From Chloroflexia bacterium (GTDB lineage Bacteria; Chloroflexota; Chloroflexia; Thermomicrobiales; UBA6265), in contig JACCUV010000157.1 in the NCBI GenBank assembly GCA_013698495.1, forward strand, positions 1 through 14,753: a stretch of 14,753 nt of DNA, written 5' to 3'. Every line of letters starts with the position of its first letter. The first letter of the stretch is position 1. Both the position numbers and the translations under genes were made by a program. Below are positions 1 through 6,906 of the stretch, piece by piece. The notes under the pieces were generated by a model, which ran no database searches, was not told the origin of the DNA, and was given only the letters and a program-made list of their open reading frames with translations.

Positions 1-742
1 GTTGAAGGGCGATTCAACGATCGACCTGACCCCCGACCGCCTCGAGGAGTTCCTCGGTCCCGCCAGGTACGGATTTGAGCAGGGTCTGAGCCACAGCGCG
101 ATCGGACTGGCGATCGGACTCGGCACCACCGAGATCGGCGGCGAAATCATTCCGGTCGAGGTCGCAACGATGCCCGGCAAAGGGAATCTGAAGGTTACCG
201 GACAGGCGGGCGACGTGATGCAGGAGTCAGCCCACGCGGCAATGTCCTACGCCCGGTCGCGGGCCACCGAACTCAAGATCGATCGCGACTTCCAGGAGAA
301 GTCGGACCTCCACATTCATCTTTCGGAAGGCGCGACGCCCAAGGATGGCCCCTCGGCCGGGATCACGATGGCGACAGCGGTGATTTCGGCGCTGACTCGC
401 AAACCGGTGCGCAACGACACGGCGATGACCGGCGAAATCACGCTGCGCGGTCGCGTCCTGCCGATTGGCGGTCTGCGCGACAAGACGCTGGCGGCGCATC
501 GCCACGGTATCCGCCGATTGATCGTGCCAGCCGACAATCAACGTGACATGCGCGAAATTCCCCAGAACATCCGCGACGAAATCGAATTTATTTTTGTGAC
601 GAACATGGATCAGGTGATTCAGGCGGCGATCCTGCTCGATGTCGACCAGGTCGATCATCTTCAGGAAGCGAACGAGCGGCTGTTCCAGTTGCCGCCGACC
701 CTTCAGCCCGACATCATCGACGCTGGCAGCCCGGTCCGCTAG
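1..742 (+). CDS. lon: Lon protease (endopeptidase La), C-terminal part, 5' truncated by window edge
   Basis: ATP-dependent serine protease that degrades misfolded and regulatory proteins in the cytoplasm. The visible 246 residues cover the end of the AAA+ lid and the whole proteolytic domain. The Ser-Lys catalytic dyad is plain: Ser118 in the KDGPSAG motif and Lys161 in [10 protein letters not shown], 43 residues apart, the same spacing as Ser679/Lys722 of E. coli Lon. Other family landmarks are [12 protein letters not shown] and [11 protein letters not shown]. The reading frame is open to the window edge, so the TTG at position 2 is not the true start; a full Lon has about 800 residues, so the N-terminal and ATPase domains lie outside. 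A tail of about 35 residues follows the last conserved helix. The gene converges with leuS. Identity is certain; only its upstream part is unknown. Confidence 0.96.
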   Translation, partial: LKGDSTIDLTPDRLEEFLGPARYGFEQGLSHSAIGLAIGLGTTEIGGEIIPVEVATMPGKGNLKVTGQAGDVMQESAHAAMSYARSRATELKIDRDFQEKSDLHIHLSEGATPKDGPSAGITMATAVISALTRKPVRNDTAMTGEITLRGRVLPIGGLRDKTLAAHRHGIRRLIVPADNQRDMREIPQNIRDEIEFIFVTNMDQVIQAAILLDVDQVDHLQEANERLFQLPPTLQPDIIDAGSPVR

Positions 743-757
743 CCCGGTCGCTTCGCC

Positions 758-782
758 CCGGCCACCGACTGGTAGTGGCCGG
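758..782 (+). terminator. hairpin after lon, possible transcription terminator
   Basis: A perfect 8-bp stem (CCGGCCAC at 758-765 with GTGGCCGG at 775-782) and a 9-nt loop begin 16 bases after the lon stop codon. The position suits a terminator between the convergent lon and leuS genes, but only a weak T-containing tract (TCTTGT) follows, so it may be only an mRNA 3'-end stabiliser. The rest of the 742-946 gap shows no gene or clear signal. Confidence 0.4.
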
Positions 783-946
783 TCTTGTGCCGGCCAACGA
801 GCGAGAACCTGCAACAGCTCGGGGAAGATCAGGTCAGACGCTGCCCTTATTCACGAACAATTCGGGTTTGGCGCTCTGAGACTATCCAACTTCAATCACG
901 CACTGATACAGATTCATTCTTCGCGGGACGACACATGGGACATCCA

Positions 947-3454
947 CTATGAGACCACGATGTTCACCAGCCGATCGGGAACCACAATCTCCCTCACAAC
1001 CGTCTTGCCCGCCATGTGCTCCTGAACCTTCGCGCAGGATTTCGCCAGCTCCAGGAGCGCTTCCTGGGAGGAACCGGTTGGGACCACGATCCTGTCGCGG
1101 ACTTTCCCATTCACCTGCACCGGGATCTCGACCGTCGCCACCGTCGCCAACGCCTCGTCGAACACTGGCCACGACTGTTGATGGACCGAGAAGGGCTGAC
1201 CGAGGCGGCTCCACATCTCCTCGGCGACATACGGCGTCGAGGGCGCCATCAGCAAGGTCAGGGTTTCCATTGCCTCGCGCCACACAGGAGCGTCCGCAAT
1301 CGGCGTGTCCTTGAGCTTCATCAACTCGTTGATGTATTCGATCAGCGCCGCGATCATCGTGTTGAAGTGGAACCCGTCCAGATCGTTGGTGACTCGTTTG
1401 GTCGTACGATGCGTCAGCGATCGCAGCCCGGCGATCGCCTCGTCCGGCGCCGATCCATTGAGTTCCCGCGTCGCCGATTCCGAGACCAACAGGAACGCGC
1501 GGCGGATGAACCGCCCCATGCCGGTGATTCCGCGATCGTTCCATGGTCCGCCCTGATCCCACGGTCCCAGGAACATCAGGTGCAGGCGCAGTGCGTCCGC
1601 GCCGTGTGCGGCCAGCAGTTCGTCGGCGCCGATCTGGGTGCCGCGGCTCTTGCTCATCTTGGCGCCTTCGGCAGCCAGGATCATGCCCTGGTTGCGCAAG
1701 CGTGTGAAAGGCTCACCGAAGTCGATCAGCCCCAGGTCGCGAATCACCTTGGTGAAAAACCGGGCGTAGAGCAGGTGGAGGATAGCGTGCTCGATGCCGC
1801 CGCAATAGAGATCGACCGGAGTCCACTTCGCGGCCAGGGCCGGATCGAATGGCGCTTCCGCATTGTGCGGATCGGTGTAGCGATACCAGTACCACGATGA
1901 GTCCATGAACGTGTCCATCGTGTCGGTTTCGCGTCGCGCGGCGCCGCCACACTTGGGACAGGCAACCTCGAGGAATTCGGCATGCCGCATCAGTGGACTT
2001 TGGCCCGTCGGGGTGAACTCGGCGTCGAGCGGAAGGATCACCGGCAACTCGGATTCCGGTACTGGAACCATGCCGCAACTGTCGCAATAGACGATCGGGA
2101 TCGGCGTACCCCAATAACGCTGACGCGAAATCAACCAGTCGCGAATCCGGAACGTGACTTCGGCCTTGCCTCGGCCCTGCTCGTCCAGCCAGGAAATGAC
2201 TGTGGGAATACTCTCCGGAACCGGCGTGCCATCGAAGTGGCCGGAATTCACCATCCGCCCGTCCCCGTGGTAGGACTCGGTCATCACCGTGGGATCGAGA
2301 GTTTCGACATCGTCCGGCTGGATCACGACCCGCATCGGCAAGTCGAAGGCGCGGGCGAACGCGAAATCGCGTTCGTCGTGTGCGGGCACGGCCATAATCG
2401 CGCCCGTGCCATAGGTCATCAGCACGTAATCGGCGATCCAGATCGGAATCCGTTCGTCGTTTACCGGATTGATCGCGTAGGAGCCGGTGAACACGCCCGT
2501 TTTGACCTTTGCCGCATCGGTCGATTGTCGCTCGATCTCGGATTGGGTCCTTGCCCGGGCGACGTAGGCATCAACGTCGGCGCGGCGGTCGGCGCTTGTC
2601 AGTCGCGAGACGAGCGGGTGCTCGGGGGCAATGACCATGAAGGTTGCTCCGAACACCGTGTCCGGGCGGGTTGTGAAGACTTCGAGCACCTCGCCGATCT
2701 CCAACGTGAACTCGAGTCGCGCGCCTTCGGATCGACCGATCCAGTTGCGCTGCATGGTCTTGACCCGGTCTGGCCAATCCAGAGCATCCAGGTCGTCTAG
2801 TAACTCCTGGGCGTAATCGGTAATCCGGAAGTACCACTGCTCGAGGTCGCGCTTGTGGACCTCGGTCCCACAGCGTTCGCAAACATTGCCTTCCAGCACC
2901 TGTTCGTTGGCGAGCACGGTTTGATCGTTGGGGCACCACCACACCGCGCCATTGGCGCGATAAGCCAACCCACGTTCCAGCATCTGTAGGAAAAACCACT
3001 GGTTCCACTGGTAGTACGACGGTTCGCAGGTGGTCACTTGACGCGACCAATCGATCATCGCTCCCATCAGGTCGTATTGATGGCGCATCGCCGGAATGTT
3101 CTCACGGGTCCAGATTGCGGGATGGATGTTGTTTCGAATCGCGGCATTTTCGGCCGGTAATCCGAAGGCATCGAAACCCATCGGAAACATCACATTGAAC
3201 CCACGCATTCGCTGGAGACGAGCGAACACATCGGGCACCGCAAACGCGTACCAATGCCCGATGTGGAGCAGCCCCGACGGATACGGGTACATTGTCAGTG
3301 AGAACCATTTGGGACCCGGAGCATCGTCGTCAACCTGGTAGATCGCGGCCGACTGCCATCGCTCGCGCCACTTCGACTCGATCCGGGCAAAGTCATGCTT
3401 GTGGGCGTCGTCGTGGACGGTCACTTCTGGCGACGGCGTTGAAACACTTGTCAT
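947..3454 (-). CDS. leuS: leucyl-tRNA synthetase
   Basis: Class I aminoacyl-tRNA synthetase that charges tRNA-Leu with leucine in the cytoplasm. At 835 residues it has the normal bacterial LeuRS length. The HIGH motif is at residues 64-67 (in PYPSGLLHIGHWYA) and KMSKS at 599-603. Two cysteine clusters mark zinc-binding modules (CPND...CERC, and CDSC...CPKC). The CP1 editing domain, which hydrolyses mischarged tRNA, shows TTRPDTVFG and the GTGAIMAVPAHDERD segment with its conserved Asp. The C-terminus keeps the VQVNGKVRDRI signature of the LeuRS C-terminal domain. The ATG at 3454 is preceded by GGAG with 7-nt spacing. It is transcribed alone, downstream of a T-box with a leucine specifier, so expression should rise when tRNA-Leu is uncharged. 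Several long reading frames opposite it are shadows. Confidence 0.98.
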   Translation of the reverse strand: MTSVSTPSPEVTVHDDAHKHDFARIESKWRERWQSAAIYQVDDDAPGPKWFSLTMYPYPSGLLHIGHWYAFAVPDVFARLQRMRGFNVMFPMGFDAFGLPAENAAIRNNIHPAIWTRENIPAMRHQYDLMGAMIDWSRQVTTCEPSYYQWNQWFFLQMLERGLAYRANGAVWWCPNDQTVLANEQVLEGNVCERCGTEVHKRDLEQWYFRITDYAQELLDDLDALDWPDRVKTMQRNWIGRSEGARLEFTLEIGEVLEVFTTRPDTVFGATFMVIAPEHPLVSRLTSADRRADVDAYVARARTQSEIERQSTDAAKVKTGVFTGSYAINPVNDERIPIWIADYVLMTYGTGAIMAVPAHDERDFAFARAFDLPMRVVIQPDDVETLDPTVMTESYHGDGRMVNSGHFDGTPVPESIPTVISWLDEQGRGKAEVTFRIRDWLISRQRYWGTPIPIVYCDSCGMVPVPESELPVILPLDAEFTPTGQSPLMRHAEFLEVACPKCGGAARRETDTMDTFMDSSWYWYRYTDPHNAEAPFDPALAAKWTPVDLYCGGIEHAILHLLYARFFTKVIRDLGLIDFGEPFTRLRNQGMILAAEGAKMSKSRGTQIGADELLAAHGADALRLHLMFLGPWDQGGPWNDRGITGMGRFIRRAFLLVSESATRELNGSAPDEAIAGLRSLTHRTTKRVTNDLDGFHFNTMIAALIEYINELMKLKDTPIADAPVWREAMETLTLLMAPSTPYVAEEMWSRLGQPFSVHQQSWPVFDEALATVATVEIPVQVNGKVRDRIVVPTGSSQEALLELAKSCAKVQEHMAGKTVVREIVVPDRLVNIVVS

Positions 3455-3535
3455 GGCGGTTCTCCGACTCTCTGGCTACGCTGGTGGCAGTCGAACGACG
3501 TCAACGAAGTCATTGAGTGCTTGCGGTTAAACACG

Positions 3536-3569
3536 AAAACGCCCCCATCCCTGGTCAGGGACGAAGGCG
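3536..3569 (-). terminator. intrinsic terminator of the leuS T-box
   Basis: A 13-bp stem (3569-3557 with 3552-3540, containing three G-U pairs) and a GACC loop are followed by TTTT (3539-3536). Its 5' arm contains CGTCCCT, the same bases needed by the antiterminator, so the two folds exclude each other, as expected for a transcriptional T-box. Confidence 0.9.
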
Positions 3570-3641
3570 CTTGTTGAACAGTCGCTTCCGCGGTACCACC
3601 CTGCTTGATCGGCAGGTTCCGCCGCCAGACGACATTTCCGG

Positions 3642-3714
3642 TGGAGCCGAGGGGGCTCGAACCCCTGACCTCAACACTGCCAGTGTTGCGCTCTCCCAGC
3701 TGAGCTACGGCCCC
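3642..3714 (-). tRNA. tRNA-Ala, anticodon GGC
   Basis: The 73-nt sequence folds into a complete cloverleaf: a 7-bp acceptor stem GGGGCCG/CGGCTCC, D stem GCTC/GAGC with an AGCTGGGA loop, anticodon stem CAACA/TGTTG with loop CTGGCAG, a 5-nt variable loop AGGTC, and T stem AGGGG/CCCCT with loop TTCGAGC. The anticodon is GGC (3681-3679), reading GCC and GCU alanine codons. The G3-U70 wobble pair, the main alanine identity element, is present, and the discriminator base is A. The terminal CCA is not encoded. The gene lies on the same strand as leuS inside its leader, after T-box stem III and 39 nt before the T-box core. No clear promoter of its own is seen just upstream, so it is probably transcribed from the leuS promoter. 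Confidence 0.96.
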
Positions 3715-3966
3715 TGATGCTGTCGCTTGCGGCGAATCGCATCCGATCCGCTCGACGCCCGATAACGGAGGCTTCCGTGCCCGGCTACTTGTCGTTCACC
3801 GGCAAGGCTCACGGACGAGTTCAGCTCAATTCGACGCCTTCCACCGACCGGCGCCTCGCTGCCTGGTGAGCCTACTACTTCCGTTCAACGCCAGATTCTC
3901 ACTGGGAGAATCTCCTGAATTTGGCCGCTACAAGCCCTCGCCAAGGTCTCCGCAGCAACGGTCACG

Positions 3967-3996
3967 AGTATAGTTGCCTGCAAGTTGCAGTGTCAA
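3967..3996 (-). promoter_or_regulatory. leuS/tRNA-Ala promoter
   Basis: On the minus strand a perfect -35 box TTGACA (3996-3991) is followed after 18 nt by TATACT (3972-3967), giving a start near 3960. It is the strongest sigma70-type match in the window and is placed exactly to transcribe the T-box leader. The spacer holds a 13-bp palindrome (3978-3990). Confidence 0.85.
3978..3990. promoter_or_regulatory. palindrome in leuS promoter spacer, possible operator
   Basis: CTGCAA-C-TTGCAG (read on the minus strand) is a perfect inverted repeat lying wholly between the -35 and -10 boxes. The location would suit a repressor site, but a 13-bp palindrome of this kind is expected a few times by chance in a window this size, so this is only a candidate. 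Confidence 0.3.
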
Positions 3997-4056
3997 AGAA
4001 CGCAGCTCGCCCGGCACAATTGAAACTCAAACCGAGACTCCGGAAGGATTGACGCG

Positions 4057-4707
4057 ATGACCTCCGATCCCGCCCCGTCGTTGCACACCATCACCGGCGA
4101 GATCGTTCAGCGCTTCGAAGCGATGGGCGCCGCCCGCGACCAGGCCGTCTCCCAGGGGCGCCAGGCGATTCGCCTGGCTGCCAATGCGGTGCGGGCCATG
4201 CATCGCGACGCGTTCGACGAGGCCGAGGCGATGCTTGACGAAGCGAACGACGTGTTGTCGCAAATCGTGGACGCTACCCTGCCATACCCGAACGTGTTCT
4301 GGGCGGGATACGTGCAGGATGCGATGAAGGAATTTGCCGAAGCGTCGATCACGCTCGCCCTGTTGCGCGGCGATCCTCTCCCCGACCCGGACCGCCTCGC
4401 GGTCGAGGACGCCGCGTATTTGAACGGGCTGGCCGAGGCGGCAAGCGAACTCCGGCGCGACACGCTCGACGCCTTGCGCGGCAACAGGATCCAGCGCGCC
4501 GAATCGCTGATGCAATCCATGGACGCGATCTACTCGGTGCTGGTGACGGTCGACTTCCCGGACGCGATGACCGGCGGATTACGCCGCAACACGGATCAGT
4601 TGCGGGCCGTGCTGGAGCGAACGCGAGGCGATGTCACGATAGCGGTGCGTCAAAACCGCCTTGAGCAGGCGCTCAAGGCGGCGGAACAGCGAATGGCGAT
4701 CGGCTAA
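4057..4707 (+). CDS. translin-family protein
   Basis: A 216-residue, probably all-helical protein. The segment YLNGLAEAASELRRD (about 128-142) matches the translin/TRAX core pattern, and the tail pattern VDFPDAMTGGLRRNTDQLR...LERTRGDVT is typical of the prokaryotic branch of this family. Translin and TRAX form ring-shaped oligomers that bind single-stranded nucleic acid, and TRAX is a nuclease. The KEFAEA segment provides Glu92 and Glu95 with the E-x-x-E spacing of the TRAX catalytic pair, so RNase activity is possible but not shown. No signal peptide or membrane segment. The ATG follows GGAAGG by 9 nt. The gene is divergent from the leuS leader and its stop overlaps that of the opposite DUF192 gene. 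Family assignment is from remembered motif patterns; the cellular role in bacteria is unknown. Confidence 0.75.
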   Translation: MTSDPAPSLHTITGEIVQRFEAMGAARDQAVSQGRQAIRLAANAVRAMHRDAFDEAEAMLDEANDVLSQIVDATLPYPNVFWAGYVQDAMKEFAEASITLALLRGDPLPDPDRLAVEDAAYLNGLAEAASELRRDTLDALRGNRIQRAESLMQSMDAIYSVLVTVDFPDAMTGGLRRNTDQLRAVLERTRGDVTIAVRQNRLEQALKAAEQRMAIG

Positions 4708-5213
4708 TCCAGAGCGTTGGGATTCCTGACTCGCGTGCCAGGGCCGTATCCGTTGTCGGCTAACCAGCCAGCGGGCACCTCGAGGACATGGGTCACTGCT
4801 TCCTCGGAGGAGTATCGTGCCCGATCGGCATCCGCGGTCCCTTCGGGATCGGGACAGGCGTTCTCGGCGGCGCCCACTATCTCGCCATTGGCGATCCAGA
4901 CGATGTCAAGACAAAAGCGCATGCCGCGCATCGAGAAGACGCGCTCAGACGGCTCCTGGAAGACGAAGAGCATTCCGGTCCCCGGCTCGAGACCGTTGCG
5001 ATAGCCAAGACCAAGTTGCTGTTCACGCGACGACACCGCGACTTCGACGGTCAGTGGGGTTTCCCCGACCACAATCTCGGCGGTCGCCCGCGCCGCCGGC
5101 ATCGGAATCCGCCAGGGCGGAACTTGCTCGCGCTGGCCCAGGGCCGGTTGGGCAAATCCGAAAACGGAAACGATCAACGCGCAGATCAAGGCCACAGGCA
5201 ATATTCGACTCAT
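4704..5213 (-). CDS. DUF192 family secreted protein
   Basis: A 169-residue protein with an N-terminal signal peptide (MSRILPVALICALIVSVFGF, then an AQPALG region that suits cleavage) and a DUF192 domain: a half with AEIVVGETPLTVEVAVS and REQQLGLGYRNGLEPGTGMLFVF, followed by FSMRGMRFCLDIVWIANGEIV, the segment that in most members reads FWMKNTxxPLDIxFID. DUF192 proteins are small beta-rich domains, often exported, without an established biochemical role. I chose the ATG at 5213 rather than a TTG at 5237 because it starts exactly at the signal peptide and leaves a 10-nt gap after the otsB-like stop; the longer form would overlap that gene. The Shine-Dalgarno sequence is weak. It is the last gene of a three-gene minus-strand cluster. 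Confidence 0.85.
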   Translation of the reverse strand: MSRILPVALICALIVSVFGFAQPALGQREQVPPWRIPMPAARATAEIVVGETPLTVEVAVSSREQQLGLGYRNGLEPGTGMLFVFQEPSERVFSMRGMRFCLDIVWIANGEIVGAAENACPDPEGTADADRARYSSEEAVTHVLEVPAGWLADNGYGPGTRVRNPNALD

Positions 5214-5223
5214 TGGATCGAGC

Positions 5224-6066
5224 TCATTTCCGCGCAACGGATTCGTCCGGTAGCAAGTTCACGAGTTCCAGCAACATCGAAACCACATCGTCGACACCAT
5301 CGAGCAGGTAGTCGCTGTTGTCGATCACGCGTTGATCGGTGTCCAGTGTGAGCACCCCAACGGTGCAGGATTGGATTTCCAGTTCGTCGCGCAGTTCGCG
5401 GAGAACGATAAAGGCATCGGCATCGGTCACATCGTCGCCCAGAAAAGCGGCCGCCCGCAGTTCGCGTTCGGCGACAAGATGACGAACTGCCGACCCCTTG
5501 TTCACACTGGCGCCTGGTCTCAGTTCAAATACCATTTTGCCATCGGAAACCCAGAAGCCGTAGTCCTTGGCTACCTCGTGGAGGATCGGACCCAGAATTT
5601 CCCCTGTTTTGCCAGGTTCCGCGCTCAGCCGATAGTGAATCGAGGCCGAGTAGCGCTTGTTCTCGAAAATGACGCCCGCCAACGAGGTGTGCGCCTGAAG
5701 CCGCTGCTCGACATCCCGCAGCGCTTCCGGAAGGCCCTCTTCGGCGGCGAGTCCTGATGGATGGACGTGATGCTCGTCGTTCTCGAACCATTCCAGACCA
5801 TGATTACCAACGTAGAGCAAGTCGGGCGCGGCGATTCGGCTCATCGCATCGTCAACACCGCGACCGGTGACGATTCCGACGAGCGAAAGCCGTTCGGCTA
5901 GTCGACCGAGCGTCTCGGTGATCCCCGGCGCGGCAACCGCTGAGTCCGGCGTCGGCGCCACCGGGCTGAGGGTGCCATCGAAGTCGGAGAACAGCGCGCC
6001 CGGCTGGGATTTGAAAAGATTCGCCAAATGCGTGGCGACTTCGGTAGTCGATGAAACGGTGGTCAA
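5224..6066 (-). CDS. otsB: trehalose-6-phosphate phosphatase-like HAD hydrolase
   Basis: A 280-residue cytoplasmic HAD-superfamily phosphatase. Motif I is FSDFDGTLSPVAPTP, with Asp28 as nucleophile and Asp30 as general acid; motif II is GIVTGR; motif III is the Lys in VNKGSAVRHL; motif IV is FLGDDVTDADAF, which binds magnesium. The cap segment with YVGNHGLEW and the GDDVTDADAF ending are typical of the OtsB family, which removes phosphate from trehalose 6-phosphate in the last step of trehalose synthesis. The start is TTG at 6066, supported by GGGGGAG 8 nt upstream. No otsA is adjacent, so the substrate could be another sugar phosphate. It lies 32 nt after the secreted hypothetical gene and 10 nt before the DUF192 gene, consistent with one operon. 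Confidence 0.88.
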   Translation of the reverse strand: MTTVSSTTEVATHLANLFKSQPGALFSDFDGTLSPVAPTPDSAVAAPGITETLGRLAERLSLVGIVTGRGVDDAMSRIAAPDLLYVGNHGLEWFENDEHHVHPSGLAAEEGLPEALRDVEQRLQAHTSLAGVIFENKRYSASIHYRLSAEPGKTGEILGPILHEVAKDYGFWVSDGKMVFELRPGASVNKGSAVRHLVAERELRAAAFLGDDVTDADAFIVLRELRDELEIQSCTVGVLTLDTDQRVIDNSDYLLDGVDDVVSMLLELVNLLPDESVARK

Positions 6067-6098
6067 ATCTTGGTCTCCCCCTGAATTCGGCGCAAACG

Positions 6099-6791
6099 CT
6101 ATTCCGCGCTGTACCGGTAAATGGCCCCGTCTCTCGAGGCGACCCAGATGTCGACAACCTCGCCTCGCTCCTGAATCGAGACGTGGAAGTAGACGTCATC
6201 CTTCGGCGCCGAAGGCGGCCCGAATGGCTGGGCATCGGTGTTGTACCGAATGGTGACGCCACCCACGGCGCCAAGCAATGAATCGTCGCTGAATCCAGCT
6301 CGAACCAGGGAGCGATAGACAAACAGGACCTGGAGTCCGGTTGTACCGAGTTCGAGCACGGTCTCGGGATCGTCTTCCGCAGCCTGGATTTCCCCGGTAT
6401 CGGTGGCGTAGAACGCCTGTGCGGAGCGAGAGAAGAATGTTCCCTCCCATTGATAGCCGGTTTCGAGGAGGGGACATCCGAGCCGGAGCGAAAAGAGCGT
6501 GGCATCCTCTTCCCACAGGGCGCCGAGTTCGTAGACACGTTCCAAACCATCGGGAATCGAGGGGTTGGCCTGCTCAAGATCCCGAATTCGGAGGCGGCCG
6601 TCGAAACAGGGCAGCGACGTATCGCTCTCCCCTGCCAGCGGCGGGGGCGTGCCTTCCGCGTCCTGCGCGATGACCAAAGTAGCTGGCGCGAGGAGTGCGC
6701 ACACGAGAAGCATCAGGACCGCATGCACCATTCGCGGAGTCCGTGTGGACGACCAGGTAAAAATGCTTTTGGCGAGGTTGGAGGTGAACAC
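6099..6791 (-). CDS. secreted hypothetical protein
   Basis: I do not recognise a family. The protein (230 residues from the chosen start) has a basic N-terminal stretch followed by a hydrophobic signal sequence (about residues 21-43, MVHAVLMLLVCALLAPATLV then IAQ) and a mature part with two cysteines (about 62 and 106) that could form a disulfide. The remainder looks globular, with alternating aromatic and charged residues that suggest beta structure and no repeats. I chose GTG at 6791 because AGGGG lies 6 nt upstream; a TTG at 6815 has no ribosome site and an ATG at 6731 would start at the signal peptide itself. An extended -10 promoter lies about 50 nt upstream. It is the first gene of a likely operon with the otsB-like and DUF192 genes, and, like the DUF192 protein, is exported. 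Confidence 0.7.
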   Translation of the reverse strand: MFTSNLAKSIFTWSSTRTPRMVHAVLMLLVCALLAPATLVIAQDAEGTPPPLAGESDTSLPCFDGRLRIRDLEQANPSIPDGLERVYELGALWEEDATLFSLRLGCPLLETGYQWEGTFFSRSAQAFYATDTGEIQAAEDDPETVLELGTTGLQVLFVYRSLVRAGFSDDSLLGAVGGVTIRYNTDAQPFGPPSAPKDDVYFHVSIQERGEVVDIWVASRDGAIYRYSAE

Positions 6792-6848
6792 GTGTGACCC
6801 CTGGAATGGACGCAAGATGCAACGCGAATGGAATCCGGATCTGGCGGG

Positions 6849-6857
6849 ATTTTAGCA
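6849..6857 (-). promoter_or_regulatory. extended -10 promoter of the secreted protein/otsB/DUF192 cluster
   Basis: On the minus strand, TGC-TAAAAT (6857-6849) is an extended -10 element one base from consensus. No -35 box is seen. It predicts a start near 6842, about 50 nt before the GTG at 6791. Confidence 0.5.
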
Positions 6858-6906
6858 TGGATGGGTGCGGACATCGGCGAAGTGGGCAATCTATTGCGCC
6901 CCGGTC

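Larger units (their letters stand above)
3536..3960 (-). promoter_or_regulatory. T-box riboswitch leader of leuS (CUC specifier), interrupted by a tRNA-Ala gene
   Basis: The leader should sense uncharged tRNA-Leu and permit leuS transcription. Stem I (about 3892-3801) folds canonically: helix ACGGA (3884-3880) with TCCGT (3815-3811); specifier loop AGTAGTA (3879-3873) opposite GAACTCG (3822-3816), which presents the leucine codon CTC at 3819-3817; helix GGCTCA (3872-3867) with TGAGCT (3828-3823); distal helix GGCGCC (3855-3850) with GGCGTC (3838-3833) closing a GGTCGGTGG loop. The TGAG after the specifier helix fits the stem I K-turn. Stem III is ACGGA-AGCC-TCCGT followed by TAT (3778-3762). 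The core T-box AGGGTGGTACCGCGG is at 3602-3588; its UGGU bulge would pair with the A73-CCA end of tRNA-Leu. The antiterminator pairs CAGGG (3603-3599) with CCCTG (3560-3556). About 157 nt, including a whole tRNA gene, separate stem III from the core. A further hairpin (3893-3913) precedes stem I. Confidence 0.9.

Noticed and set aside
2..4. TTG at position 2 as the lon start codon
   Set aside because: The frame begins in the middle of the AAA+ lid region of Lon; the gene simply enters from outside the window.
227..814. Minus-strand open frame opposite lon
   Set aside because: Antisense to the conserved catalytic domain of Lon, with shadow-type composition.
1016..1900. Plus-strand open frame of 294 codons opposite leuS, with others at 1982-2800
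   Set aside because: They lie wholly antisense to a certain leuS, have Arg/His-rich composition typical of shadow frames in high-GC DNA, and show no ribosome site or recognisable domain.
3517..3717. Small plus-strand open frame across the T-box and tRNA
   Set aside because: It is the reverse complement of a tRNA and a riboswitch, whose conservation explains the sequence.
3716..3760. Possible second T-box core upstream of the tRNA gene
   Set aside because: I looked for a GGTGGNACCGCGG-like sequence before the tRNA; only a GCGG...CCGC hairpin is there. The single core is after the tRNA.
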